Source of the DNA: Monosporascus cannonballus
Lineage: Eukaryota > Ascomycota > Sordariomycetes > Xylariales
Assembly (NCBI GenBank): GCA_004154925.1
Contig: QJNS01000211.1
Location: 62,200-126,199, forward strand
Length of the DNA: 64,000 nt
Reading direction: 5' to 3'
Shown: in pieces, positions 51,096 through 62,429 of the stretch
Layout of the letters: every line of letters starts with the position of its first letter
Position numbering within the stretch: position 1 is the stretch's first letter
The notes under the pieces: generated by a model
Told to the model about the DNA's origin: nothing
The model's database searches: none
What the model saw: only the letters and a program-made list of their open reading frames with translations
Translations under genes and position numbers: made by a program

Positions 51096-51954
51096 TCATC
51101 TGTTCGCCCACTTCATGAGCCACTGTATCACCGCTTCAAGGTTGGTTTCCTCCTTTGCGCTAATACCGTAGCAGGAGACCTCCCGGTGTCCTATAATCTT
51201 TAGATCCAGCGCGTCGATGAGCTCGTCCACGGTAAGCTTATCCGGAAGGTCAGACTTGTTGCCTAGCACAAGGAGGGGAATCCCTTCGAGGCTCGGCTGC
51301 TGCATGAGGGCGTGAAGCTCATCCTTCGCTGCGGGAAGCAGATCTACGTCCGCGATGTCGACGATGAACACTATCGCATTTACGCCGCGACAATATCTCT
51401 CCCACATTGGCCGAAAGCGAGGCTGGCCCCCCAGGTCCCAACACTTGAGCGTTACATGACCACGCGTCACCTTTTTCATGTTAAAGCCAACAGTGGGAAT
51501 GGAACTGCGCGAAATGTCAGCCGATGATACCCTGTGAAATCGAGACCCGGACCGCGCGACGGCGATGTCGACGGTTGAAGCATCGACGGGAAAGGGATCT
51601 CCGCTTACTCGATGGCGAATTCTCCACCCTGATGACGAATGCGATATTAGCTTTAGCGAAAGTGAGAGCTTCGAGACTGCGGGCCTTACCGAGAGCACTC
51701 GAAGCAAAGAAGTCTTGCCAGCATTCTGCAAGCCGATCATCGTAACATCCATCTCCGTCGCCCTTTGTGCAGGCAAGTGTCAGCATGCATAAATAAGCCA
51801 GGAACTCGGCGGTGGGCTTGCAGATCAGTGATGTGCGCCCAGCGGTGAGCTTGAGGCAAGACACTGGCGGCCCCGCGCTAGACGTGGTTTTGTCAACTCA
51901 CCAGAAGGTTCTGAGCAACCAGTCGTACACCTTCCGAAACAACCCTGCCATCAT
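51096..51954 (-). CDS. ARL8: ARL8-type small GTPase
   Basis: Four exons, 51954-51902, 51762-51690, 51628-51609 and 51504-51096, give 184 aa (human ARL8B is 186). ARL8 is an Arf-like GTPase of the lysosome/vacuole membrane that links it to transport machinery. Visible features: an N-terminal amphipathic helix (MMAGLFRKVYDWLLRTFW) in place of a myristoylation Gly; P-loop GLQNAGKTS; switch I IPTVGFNM; WDLGGQPRFR (DxxG, with the Gln); NKSD for guanine recognition; and a C-terminal ISAKEETNLEAVIQWL. The exon 1 splice restores FWATEMDVTMIGLQ. Exon 3 is only 20 nt and encodes GGEFAI plus part of an Asp; it is needed to link the P-loop region to switch I. Introns 2 (61 nt) and 3 (104 nt) contain no in-frame stop and total 165 nt, so retaining both keeps the frame and adds 55 residues between P-loop and switch I. 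Two adjacent ATGs (51954, 51951) are possible starts. Confidence 0.93.
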
Positions 51955-54900
51955 GTCCAAGTCCAGAGTGAATGTATAATGCCGCTAGCGGTGAAGGCGC
52001 GAAGTTTCAGTTGCGAGGTTGATGAGGAAAAGAACGAAGGAAGAAGATTCGCAAAGTTGGGCAAGGCTACCTCAGGTGATGCAGAAAACGCGGTGGAGAG
52101 AAGCAGCGAGCGAAGGTCTCAAACAATGTTGTTAAATAGTTTGCGCTCAGACTCGCTTTGCTTGTTTGGTCAGATTAGGAAATGGGAAAATAGGCTTGTC
52201 TCGTATGACAACGGACTGCAACGCCTTCGTAGCGCTCGCGGCGGGATGTGCCGGCCTGGATAGATTATTATTTTTTCGGTGGCTGCGAAGAAAAGGCCTC
52301 TGCCGCCGGTCGTGAGAATGCACACCCAGAGACGTGGGATGAACGAACGGTGACGGGGGGTGTTTGACGGATGGTGACAGTTCCCCACTAACTTCCTAGG
52401 GAGAGTGTAGTGAGGATCGCACAAGCAGTAGTAAGAAGATGCCCCGTGCCCTCAACTGGGAACCGGGTACGTGATCAAAAATGGGAGGGATTGATCGTCT
52501 AACCTTGCATCTGACAGCGGTTAGAGGGACTGGGGGTTTCATTCGCTAGATATCTCTCACCAGGCAAGACCGGGCAGGGGAGTTTCGAAACGCGGCGATC
52601 TCAGAGAACTAGACAAGCTTAGTCGCCGGAAAACTAAGCGAGCGGGACGAGAAGGGTCGGCCAGGCGGGAGCGAGCGGTCGAAGGTCGTTCGCCGCTGAG
52701 CCAGACGGTAGCAGACTGAGCTGGGACTGGACTGGATTGCTTGGTAGGAGGAGTTGAGGCCGAGGGACCGGTTGCAGCAGTTCCCAAAGGCTCAAGGACG
52801 GCTTGAGGGGGGTCAAGGCAAGTACTACCACAAAGAGAGCTCGATATCGCCAAGATGCTCTAATGTGCTAGGGGTATGTAGGCAGGTTTTGAGCTCTGTG
52901 TAGGTAATAAGGCACGGGGTGGTGGGTGGTGGGTGGTGGTAGATAGATTTGCCTGAATAATATGTATGTACGCAGGTGATGCAGAATCCGCTGGGTGACC
53001 CTTTCGACGCGCGAAAAGTAGGTAGCTACGGCTGCAAGTGTTCACGGTCACGAATATGTTAGTTCTACTAGGTAGGTAGGCGGAATTGACAGAAAATCAC
53101 AAGGGGATGCAGGAGGTTTATGCTGCCTGCTGTGAAGCGCTGCAGGGACGTTAATGAACGTCTCCTCTTCGAGTCTGTGTCCCCAGGATTTTAGCTCCCG
53201 AGCGCGCTCCAGCTTGGGGGCCGCTCGCCGATTTGAGATCGGACTCCCGCAGAAAGCAAGATGAGTAATATTAGGATGGCGGGTATCCTGTAGTAAGTAC
53301 TCTTTAAGGCAATTCCGATTATTGCGAGTACCTGTTATTATACCAACCGTAAACTTTGGTTGGACATTCAGGTTGGTTCGGCAGGGAATAATTTGGTTAT
53401 TGAGTCCTGCGGTTACTTATTTAAAGATGTACATCTTGTGTGCTTCTACATGATTTGCTTCCCCGGCGCCTTTTACTTAAGTCTCTCTATTGTTGCTGGG
53501 AGGCGAGACTGTCGCTCGCTCGTCCAGGTTGTACAGAGCCGAGCCAACGACAAGGATTGGTACGGTGATGCAATCAATCCAATCCTCGGCAACACCAACT
53601 GTGCCCTCATGGGGCGGGGCGGGCTGCGAATGGCAGAGACCCGAGAATTAGAACATGCATCTTAATGTAGTTAGGTAGGTACTAGTTTGCAAGACAGGGA
53701 GATGGTTGATGGTGGTAGGCTGACGACGTGCGGCTTTGGAGGGTCAGAGAGGTCTGGAGCGAGTTCGCGCTTCCTGCTAAGGTCCGCAGTAGAGGCGGAT
53801 GACAAACGGATCCCTGAACTTGCAAGGGCGAACTACGGGAAGCGTTATATTCCCGGTAATGTAGTTATATTCATCCATTACATAAACTTACAAGAGTGTG
53901 GGTAAGATAGTCGTGAACCTACCGATCTTCGGTCTACGTTATACAGCCTGAAGACGCCATCCGCTCATACACAGACAGAGGCACACCGTGGATGAGTATG
54001 GGGTGTGTAAGCACCTACATGTACCTACCTGCATACCTGCATGGTCGTCGATGTGTATGCAATATATCCTGGCAAGGCTTGTGGAGGTGGGCATGCCTAT
54101 CTGCAGGTGGGTAGCTCTTAAGCACCAGGATCGACTCGACCTTTGGAGCTTGAATCCCACCTTCCTACATGCCTACGTACATGGAGGCTAGGTAAAGCAG
54201 GTATTTAGAGCCCAGACGAGAGGCAGCCTGCAAGCACTTGAATCTCGGGTAATGCAGGCAGCATGTATATGCACGGCGGGCAGATTGGGCTGCAAAGGCA
54301 TTGCGGAAGCCACTGCAACCTGTGCGCCGTCACTCTTGCTTATTCACGAAACGAGTGGTCCAGGTGTGTCCTCAGAGAGAAAAGTGGACAACTGGGCTGG
54401 ATCAAGAAGACCAGAGCGTCCCAGAATGCATATCTGGGGTAGTCCATTGTTGGGTTGTCTCAATTATGCCTGACTGAATGACAAGCAATCGGTCAGAGGT
54501 TGGGCGGGTCTCTCTTCCCGCTAGAACTCCCATTAGTTAGTTACCTAGGTAGACGCATATAGCACGGTATACGGGCTGGTAGCAGAGTCGCTTTATGGGC
54601 ACTTGTTTGAGTGGCTTGCTGTCTTAAATCTGCTAGCACCTACCTCCCTGGTCATGAACGATAGGACAGACGCTTTCGACGAAGGTCTGAAAAATGGTCG
54701 ACATATGTCTCGGACGTCAGTCAGTGACCTTTTATGGCAAGGTCTCTCTCCGTTTCAAGTGGCACTTTGAATATGGGAAAGGTATCATCCTCATAAATTA
54801 GTCTCGCTCCAGGACTGCTTTCCTAGGTAAGTAGGTTGGTAGGGAGTAAGTGGAACAAAGCTCAGTTGCTGCGGTTGCGCAGTAATACCATCTGCTTCGT

Positions 54901-55401
54901 ACCTAGTTCTGCTCAGCGCCTCAAACTTGAGGTCCTATTCAAGACTGTTATAACCTGTCCTAGAACAGTGCTTACCAGAGCCCGAAAGTTATTGATACAG
55001 ACAAAACAAGGTACCGTAGGTAAGTACCTCGGCACTCTACTATGCCCGCAGGCGATGCACGCACGGCGCCTCTGCCCCTCCCAACTTCTCAAATCAACAT
55101 TGACCAGCGCTATGGAACCCTTAGGCTGATAAGATCTTATCGATAACAGGATAACAAAATATTTTCTGGCTTCCTCTATGAAGCTTCAAGCAGTTAGCTA
55201 GCTTAAGGAAGCGTCCGTCGCATCTCGCCCTATGTACAATACGCTGCAAATTGAATAGCCGTTTGCGCGAAGTACACACCGACTCACGTTACTGGCAGGT
55301 GTTGGACTAGCCCCTTTCCAACTATATGAATGCTCTAGTTGGATTCGGTCTTTATATTTTCTCTAACCGCTGCAACGACGCCAAGAACGAGCACCGCGGC
55401 C
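51955..55401. other. Intergenic region with AGGT/ACCT motifs, no gene seen
   Basis: Contains the upstream region of ARL8 on the left and of the Pol I gene on the right. A GGTGGGT-rich tract lies at about 52915-52940. Short (TAGG)n/(ACCT)n tracts recur near 53066, 53669 and 54020, and a TACCTAGGTA palindrome lies at 54542-54551. Short frames such as 51979-52263 (plus, ATG) and 52557-52853 (minus, TTG) lack recognisable content. Confidence 0.55.
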
Positions 55402-58400
55402 ATGGCACCGTCGCCTGCTCCCACCAGCACGAGCTGGGACCACGAGTACAACACGATCCGTCGTGAGAATCTCTTCCGAAACCCTCCTACAGATCATTCA
55501 GCATACCCACTACTACAAGTCGCTATAAATCCGCATATCGAGTCCTTCGATGCCTTATTTAAACGAGATGGGCTGATCGCTCATGGCCTTGCCGATATTG
55601 GCACGAGACTATTCCTCGATGGCGACGAACGGACACCACCCGCCCGGAGGAATAAATTGACCGTCCGATACAAAGGGATACAACTCCAGAAATCCCAATT
55701 GCCTCCCAGCAATAAGTTTGCTACCAGGAACCGGGAGATCTTCCCGGCCGAGTGCAGAGAACGGCACGTGTCTTACCGCGGAAAGCTCTCGGCCACGCTT
55801 GAATATAGAATAAATGGTGGCGATCCTGTTGAGTTTACTCGCGAAATCGGACAGCTTCCCATCATGGTTAAGGTGAGCATTGCTGTCTTAGTTGGGAGAC
55901 AACGAGTTCTTTGCTGAACTAGTTGCCAGTCAAGCCATTGCCATCTCAAGGACAACAGCCCGGCTCAACTAGTCGCACGAAAAGAAGAGTCCGAGGAGCT
56001 GGGAGGTTACTTCATAGTAAATGGTATCGAGAAGATCATACGACTGCTTCTCGTTAACCGACGGAACTTCCCTCTCGCTATCAACCGTCCAAGTTTCACC
56101 AGCCGAGGACCGGCCTATACCCCGTACGGTATCATATTCAGAGCTGTGCGGCCGGATGAAACTTCGCAAACCAATGTCCTCCACTACTTGAACGACGGCA
56201 ATGTTACATTCCGCTTCTCGTGGAGGAAGAACGAGTACCTTGTTCCCGTCATGATGATTCTCAAGGCCCTTGTTGAGACGAACGACAGAGAGATATTCGA
56301 AGGCCTGGTCGGCTCCCCTAACTCAAAGGGTATCGAGAATACCTTCCTTACGGACCGCGTGGAACTCTTATTGCGCACCTATAAGACATATGGTCTCTAC
56401 ACAATGGCGCAGACTCGGGCGTATCTTGGTGAGAAATTCCGGCCCGTATTAGGAGTACCAGAGACCTTGTCAAACTACGAAGTGGGTACCGAGTTTTTGC
56501 GGAGAATTGTACTTGTCCACCTCGGCAATGTGAACGTCACCGAGGAGCAGGATTCTGACAAGTTCCGTCTACTCCTGCTTATGATCAGAAAGCTCTATGC
56601 CCTCGTTGCTGGGGACTGTGCCGTCGATAATCCCGATGCCGTCCAGAACCAAGAGATTCTCTTAGGAGGGTTTCTATATGGTCAGATTATTAAGGAGCGA
56701 CTGGATGAGTTGCTTTCCGTCGGAGTTCGAGCAGCCTTACGAGATTATCTGAGGAGGTATCCTGGAAGGACGTTTGATTCTCAGGAATTCGCCAAAGATT
56801 TCCCGATCAAAATTTTCCAGAAGACGAACGAGAACGTCGGGAACGCACTGGAGTATTTCTTGTCGACCGGTAATCTATCGAGTCCTTCTGGATTGGACCT
56901 GCAACAGACATCCGGTTTCACCATCGTAGCCGAAAAACTAAATTTCCTCCGATTCATCAGTCATTTCCGCATGGTTCACAGAGGCAGTTTCTTCGCCCAA
57001 TTGAAAACAACGACTGTTCGAAAGCTCTTGCCCGAGTCATGGGGCTTCCTTTGCCCTGTACACACCCCTGATGGTGCTCCTTGTGGTCTCCTCAATCACT
57101 TTGCGCATAAATGCAAGATCATGACTGAAGCGGTTGACGCCTCTACGGTTCCACAGCTGGCTGCCGAACTGGGCGTTGTCGATACTTCCTCAGCTGCGAC
57201 GGACGAGAGCGTTGTCGTTATGTTAAATGGCAGAATCTTGGGTTGGTGCAAGCCGTCGGAGTCGCGAAGGATAGCGGATACATTCAGATACTGGAAAGTC
57301 GAGGGATCACATGGTGTCCCTCTATATCTCGAAATCGGATACGTCCCAGCGTCGAACGGCGGATCTTATCCCGGCATTTACATGTCCTCAGAACCCGCGA
57401 GAATGGTTAGGCCCGTGAAATATCTTCCCCTGGAGAAGGAAGACTTTGTTGGTTCTCTTGAGCAACCGTACATGTCCATTGCTGTAACTGAGCAAGAGGT
57501 TGTGTCGGGCGAGTCAACTCACGTCGAATTCGATCCCACGAATATGCTCTCGATATTAGCGAACATGACGCCATTCTCGGACTTCAACCAGTCACCGCGT
57601 AACATGTACCAGTGTCAGATGGGTAAACAGACCATGGGAACCCCAGGAACCTCTTTGGCTTACAGGACGGACAACAAGATGTACCGATTACAGACCGGCC
57701 AGACGCCCATCGTTCGGTCTCCTCTTCACAATGCCTACGGCTTTGACAACTTCCCCAACGGAACTAACGCCGTGGTGGCGGTCATCTCTTATACAGGATA
57801 TGACATGGACGATGCTATGATCCTCAACAAGTCAGCACATGAGCGCGGTTTCGGACACGGTACCATCTACAAGACGAAGAAGATCTCGCTCAAGGACGAA
57901 AGTCGGACGAGGTCCGCGAAGAACATTACCAAGATGTTTGGCTTTGCCCCTGGCAGCGTTGTCAAGGCGTGGACACAGACCATGCTTGACGAAGATGGTC
58001 TTCCGTACGTTGGGCGAAAGGTGCACGAAGGGGACATTATTTATGCTTGGCATACGGTCTCGGCCGACTATAGTGGTAACCTGGTGAACCGCGACGGCAA
58101 AACACACTATGAGAAATACAAGGACTCGGAAATGGCCTACATCGAAGAAGTCCGATTGATTGGCAGCGAGCAGGGCAATGAGCCCGCCCAGACGATTTCG
58201 ATCAAGTTCAGAGTCCCTCGTTCGCCATTGATCGGTGACAAATTCTCTTCTCGCCATGGTCAGAAGGGTGTCGCTTCGCAGAAGTGGCCAGCTATTGACA
58301 TGCCCTTTTCGGAGTCCGGTATACAACCTGACATCATCATCAACCCCCATGCATTCCCTTCTCGTATGACCATCGGTATGTTTGTCGAGTCTCTGGCCGG

Positions 58401-59157
58401 AAAGGCCGGCGCTCTTCACGGCCTAGCCCAGGATTCCACGCCATTCCGCTTTGACGAGGAAAATACGGCTGGGGATTATTTCGGCCACCAACTGATGAAG
58501 GCTGGTTATAACTACCATGGGAACGAACCCATGTACTCCGGAATCACCGGGGAGGAGCTAGCCGCGGACATCTACATCGGCGTGGTCTATTACCAACGAC
58601 TGCGACACATGGTCAACGACAAGTACCAAGTCAGAACTACTGGCCCTGTGGTGGCTACTACAGGCCAGCCGATCAAGGGTAGGAAGCGAGGAGGTGGTAT
58701 TCGTGTAGGTGAAATGGAGCGAGACGCTCTGCTCGCACACGGCACGGCATTTCTTCTACAGGATCGGCTCTTCAACTGCTCGGACTACTCTCGGTCGTGG
58801 ATTTGCCGCAGATGCGGCTCTTTCTTGGCAATGCAGCCGACGGTGTCACCATTTGGTGGCAAGAAGAAGGTAGCAAGCACTGTTCGGTGCCGGAACTGTG
58901 CTACACGATTGGATCAGATGGACAATCTCGATCTGACTAAGATCACTGGCGAGATATGGGAAGACGGGCAAGGAAACCAGTGGGTGGGCGGCGAGGACAC
59001 CACGGTGGTAGCAGTTCCGGGGGCGCTGAAATACCTCGACGTGGAGCTCGCCGCCATGGGTGTCAAATTGAAGTACCGGGTTGACCCGAAGGATGCGCCA
59101 CGGAAGGGTGCCTTGACGCAAACGAGGAGGCTCCCGCCCGCCATTGCAGCAGCGTAG
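55402..59157 (+). CDS. RPA135: DNA-directed RNA polymerase I second-largest subunit
   Basis: Two exons, 55402-55872 and 55930-59157, give 1232 aa (yeast Rpa135 is 1203). This is the beta-like catalytic subunit of RNA polymerase I, which transcribes rDNA in the nucleolus. The 57-nt intron (GTGAGC...CCAG) is phase 0 and its removal yields IMVKSSHCHLKD followed by GGYFIVNGIEKII, a family signature. The start is placed at ATG 55402, since the frame further upstream has no ATG beyond 55339 (TTG). Visible elements: the GYDMDDAMILNKSAHERGFG active-site segment at about residues 780-799; the SSRHGQKGV hybrid-binding motif near 930; and a C-terminal zinc ribbon with Cys at 1116, 1119, 1144 and 1147. 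The Asp pair in the active-site segment is intact. The last 15 residues are unusually Ala/Pro/Arg-rich but the stop is clean. The paralogous Pol II and III subunits are less similar around SSHCHL, which favours Pol I. Confidence 0.96.
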
Positions 59158-60364
59158 GCCTAAGACGGCGATAAGGCGGACAGGATGGAGTTTTAAAGAT
59201 TTGCATACAACGGAGTTTCGAGTAGTTTTCGTCTGGGGAAAAGTCATCTATGTATGGGTCAGGGAAGCACCAAAGCTTGTACTGTATGGCAAGTGTCTTA
59301 CCGGACACAGGACAGTTAGCAATTCCGTCCAGTATCCAAAGTCTCAAATTTCAGATCTATGACGGCCACCTGTGAGTGACACTGCAATTATGTGTATGAC
59401 TCAGATCAGTGTTACGCTGCACGTACCCGTACTCCAATCTGCGTATTCGCAGAAGCCCTCCCTAGAGACGGGCACTAATCAAGCACGTAGATGCAAGGGA
59501 CGGGCACCTGTGGGTTTCAGATGGCACCCAGGTCAACCTGGCATCTTCATGCCTACCTAGGTAGTAGCTTGCCCGGTACGATACATCAGATATGAGGATT
59601 ATTTTCTGCTGTTGCCATTTGAATCTGTTGAGTCAATAGATTAGATCCGGAGCGGAACACCACACCTGTCTTTAACTTCAATATTCGAGTCTGCCATATG
59701 GTAGACATCTCAGCGTGCCATTGAATGTTAGATATGCAGATTCAGTAGATATCTACCTACCTTAGGTCTTGGAGACGGAGGTAGGCTTGTAGATGGAAGA
59801 TGGTCGTGGTTACCTGGCTCGTGAGAGGGTATCCATGAGGTGACTTTAACCCACCGCGACTTCCCGATGCAAAGTTCAGATTGAAAAGAAGGAAATATCG
59901 GAAATATCGGAAATATCGGCAATCATGGCTCAGACCGTCATTTCGGATCGCAGCCGATCATTGAGGTTTACTCTTGTCCTCCACCAACCTTGGGTCGATT
60001 TCCTCTTGTTGTGTCCTTCTCGAGTCCCCTCCCCCTTTTCTGAAAACTCCACCACGCCTCCTCTTCCATCCTACGTTGTCCGCAGAGTCTCTTCCCGTCT
60101 TTCGGTACCTGTTCAGGCCCTAGAGATCCTCATTCGACGACTTTTCACCCCGATGAGTGTTAGCTATCCTCTCGTCTAATCCTTCACCCCCCCTTCTCTC
60201 TCTCTCTCTCGCATTGTAATTGTTCCCTCACCTACCTCTGTAGCCCATTCCCTGGCATCATATTCAATCGTAACGCCCGGGATTCGCCGATCTGTGTTTC
60301 CTCTGCACCGTATTGACGAACCAATCTCGAACTCTGCGTAGAGCAACCGTTTAGACGTCCAGTA
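59158..60364. other. Intergenic region and tyrosinase 5' region
   Basis: Contains a perfect CTACCTAGGTAG palindrome (59553-59564), a 9-bp tandem repeat (59891-59917) and a CT-rich tract (about 60181-60210) that is probably part of the tyrosinase leader. An ATG frame of 84 codons at 59925-60179 begins right after the 9-bp repeat; it could be an upstream ORF but is not supported further. Confidence 0.55.
59891..59917. repeat. Three-unit 9-bp tandem repeat
   Basis: GGAAATATC occurs three times head to tail, followed by a partial fourth unit (GGCAATC). It lies about 450 bp upstream of the tyrosinase start codon. Confidence 0.9.
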
Positions 60365-62429
60365 ATGCTACCCTTCCGGTTTGCCATTCTGCTCTCCGCC
60401 TGGCTCGTTCCAACACGTCCCGCCAGCCTCTCGGGACGGAGACAGTATGATTATGGATCTGATGTCCATGCAAGATTTCAAAAGCGACAGGACTATCGAC
60501 CTCCTATTGTGACCGGCCTTCCCAGTGTCGACGGCCATTTACCGTCTAGGCGGGAAATAAGAGAACTCGAGAAGGATGAAGACCTGTGGAATCTTTTCCT
60601 CCTTGCCCTTAGCTGGATGCAATACACGGACCAGGACGTATGGTCTTCGTGGTATAAGATTGCAGGTATGCCGGCCTGAGAAGAGACACGTGTTCTATCT
60701 CCCCCTAACTGGCGGTAGGGATCCATGGAGCTCCTGGCCAGACGTGGGGAGGCGTCGAAGCCGTTCCTGGCAATGACAATATCGGATATTGCCATCATGT
60801 CTCTATTCTCTTCCCTACTTGGCACCGGCCGTATCTTGCTCTGTACGAGGTATGTCTCAAAAATTATATGTCAGAACCCCATTCAGCTATGTCTACCTGT
60901 ACTGAATCAAGATGGCACTTAGCAAATCATGTACAACATCGTCCAATACATCGCCTCCTTATATCCACCTGAGAAGCGAGAACATATCGGGAAGGCCGCG
61001 AAATCCTTTCGGCTTCCGTACTGGGACTGGGCCGCTACTCCTCCGAACGGGACTGGTGTTCTCCCTTTGAGCATGGGCGGACACCCCAACATCGCCGTCT
61101 CCGGGCCGAACGGTGTCCAGACCATTGCCAACCCGCTCTTCAGCTATACCTTCAAACCATTCAACGCGTCTATTTTCCCTGAGATACCAGTAAGTTCTCT
61201 TGGCTCGGCTTGCAAGCAGCGCGTGCCATTGACTGACACCCCAGTTCAACACCTGGAACGAAACCAAACGAGCGCCGCGTCCCATTAATAGTCCCGCTGC
61301 CACGTCCAACAACTCATTCATAGCACGCGCCCTAGACAGTCAAATGCCCAGCCTCCAGCAGCGTCTCTATAATTTATTCGCTAATTACCCTAATTACACC
61401 TCGTTTAGCAACGAGGCCTGGATCCCTACCGATAACAACGGCACCTACGATTCGATCGAGGCCCTCCACGATTCTATACATACTCTCGGCGGAGGAGCCT
61501 TTGGGCACCTTTCTATAATCCAATATTCAGCCTTCGACCCTCTGTTCCTGTTGCACCATGTCAACGTTGACAGGATCTTTGCCATGTGGCAGGTCCTATA
61601 TAACGATTCATACGTGGTGCCGATGCCAGCGATCTATCCCTCTCATACATCTACCGCTGGCCAGATACAGGACGCGGAGACCGCTCTAACTCCCTTCTTT
61701 TCCGGCAACGGCACATTCTGGAACTCTGATACGGTGCGCGACCACGAGGTCTTTGGTTACACATACCCGGAAGTCTCTAACAAGAACCGGGTTGAAGTCG
61801 TAGCTTCCATCAACAGGCTTTACACGCACTATAGTCCAGCTACCGTAGCAATGACGTACCAACGGAGACAACCCAGAGACTACGGTAATACCGCCGTCAC
61901 TGACAACAGTCGCAGCCGACCGGACGCTTACCGGAGATCACTTGGCCTACCCATTGATGCTGTTTTTGACGGAGAAGATTACTACGAATGGATTGCAAAT
62001 ATCCGTGTCAAGAAGGACGCCTTGAATGACTCTTTCATGATTCATCTCTTCCTAGGGACTGCCCCAGGAGATCCCTCTACATGGACCGTTGCAAGCAATT
62101 TGGTAGGCACTCTAGGGGTTTTCGCCCACAGTGGACCACACGGGGAGATGGGGCAACGCCATATTGCTGGGACGATACCAATGACATCAGCTCTCTTAGA
62201 TGCCATAGCTGCGAGGGAAATTGTAAGCTTACGGCCCCGGCATGTTGAGCCGTTCTTGAAATCGCAGCTCAGTTTGCGGATATCTCTCCTGACGGAAACT
62301 GTGGCGAGCCCTGAAGAAGTCGACGGGCTGGGCGTCAGCATCGTAAGCTCGAGGGTGAGAGCGCCGGCTTCGGAAACCCGTCTTGTGAAATGGGGTGAAG
62401 TTGAATCACATTTTGATTTATTTGTGTGA
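60365..62429 (+). CDS. Secreted tyrosinase (type-3 copper enzyme)
   Basis: Four exons, 60365-60665, 60719-60849, 60923-61189 and 61245-62429, give 627 aa. The introns are 53, 73 and 55 nt, with donors GTATGC, GTATGT, GTAAGT and CTAACT or CTGAC branch-like sites for introns 1 and 3. Tyrosinases oxidise monophenols and diphenols to quinones, as in melanin formation. The N-terminus (MLPFRFAILLSAWLVPTRPA) looks like a signal peptide, so secretion is likely. Copper site A: His103 in AGIHGAP, His127 in GYCHHVS (with Cys125, the usual thioether Cys-X-His partner) and His136 in FPTWHRPY. Copper site B: His308 and His312 (HDSIH) and the His337/338 pair in FLLHHVNVDR. A LPYWDW motif lies between the sites. 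After about residue 350 there is a C-terminal domain with SFMIHLFLG and a HIAGTIPMTSALL stretch, as in fungal long tyrosinases where it shields the active site. All residues needed for copper binding are present; no defect is seen. Confidence 0.93.
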
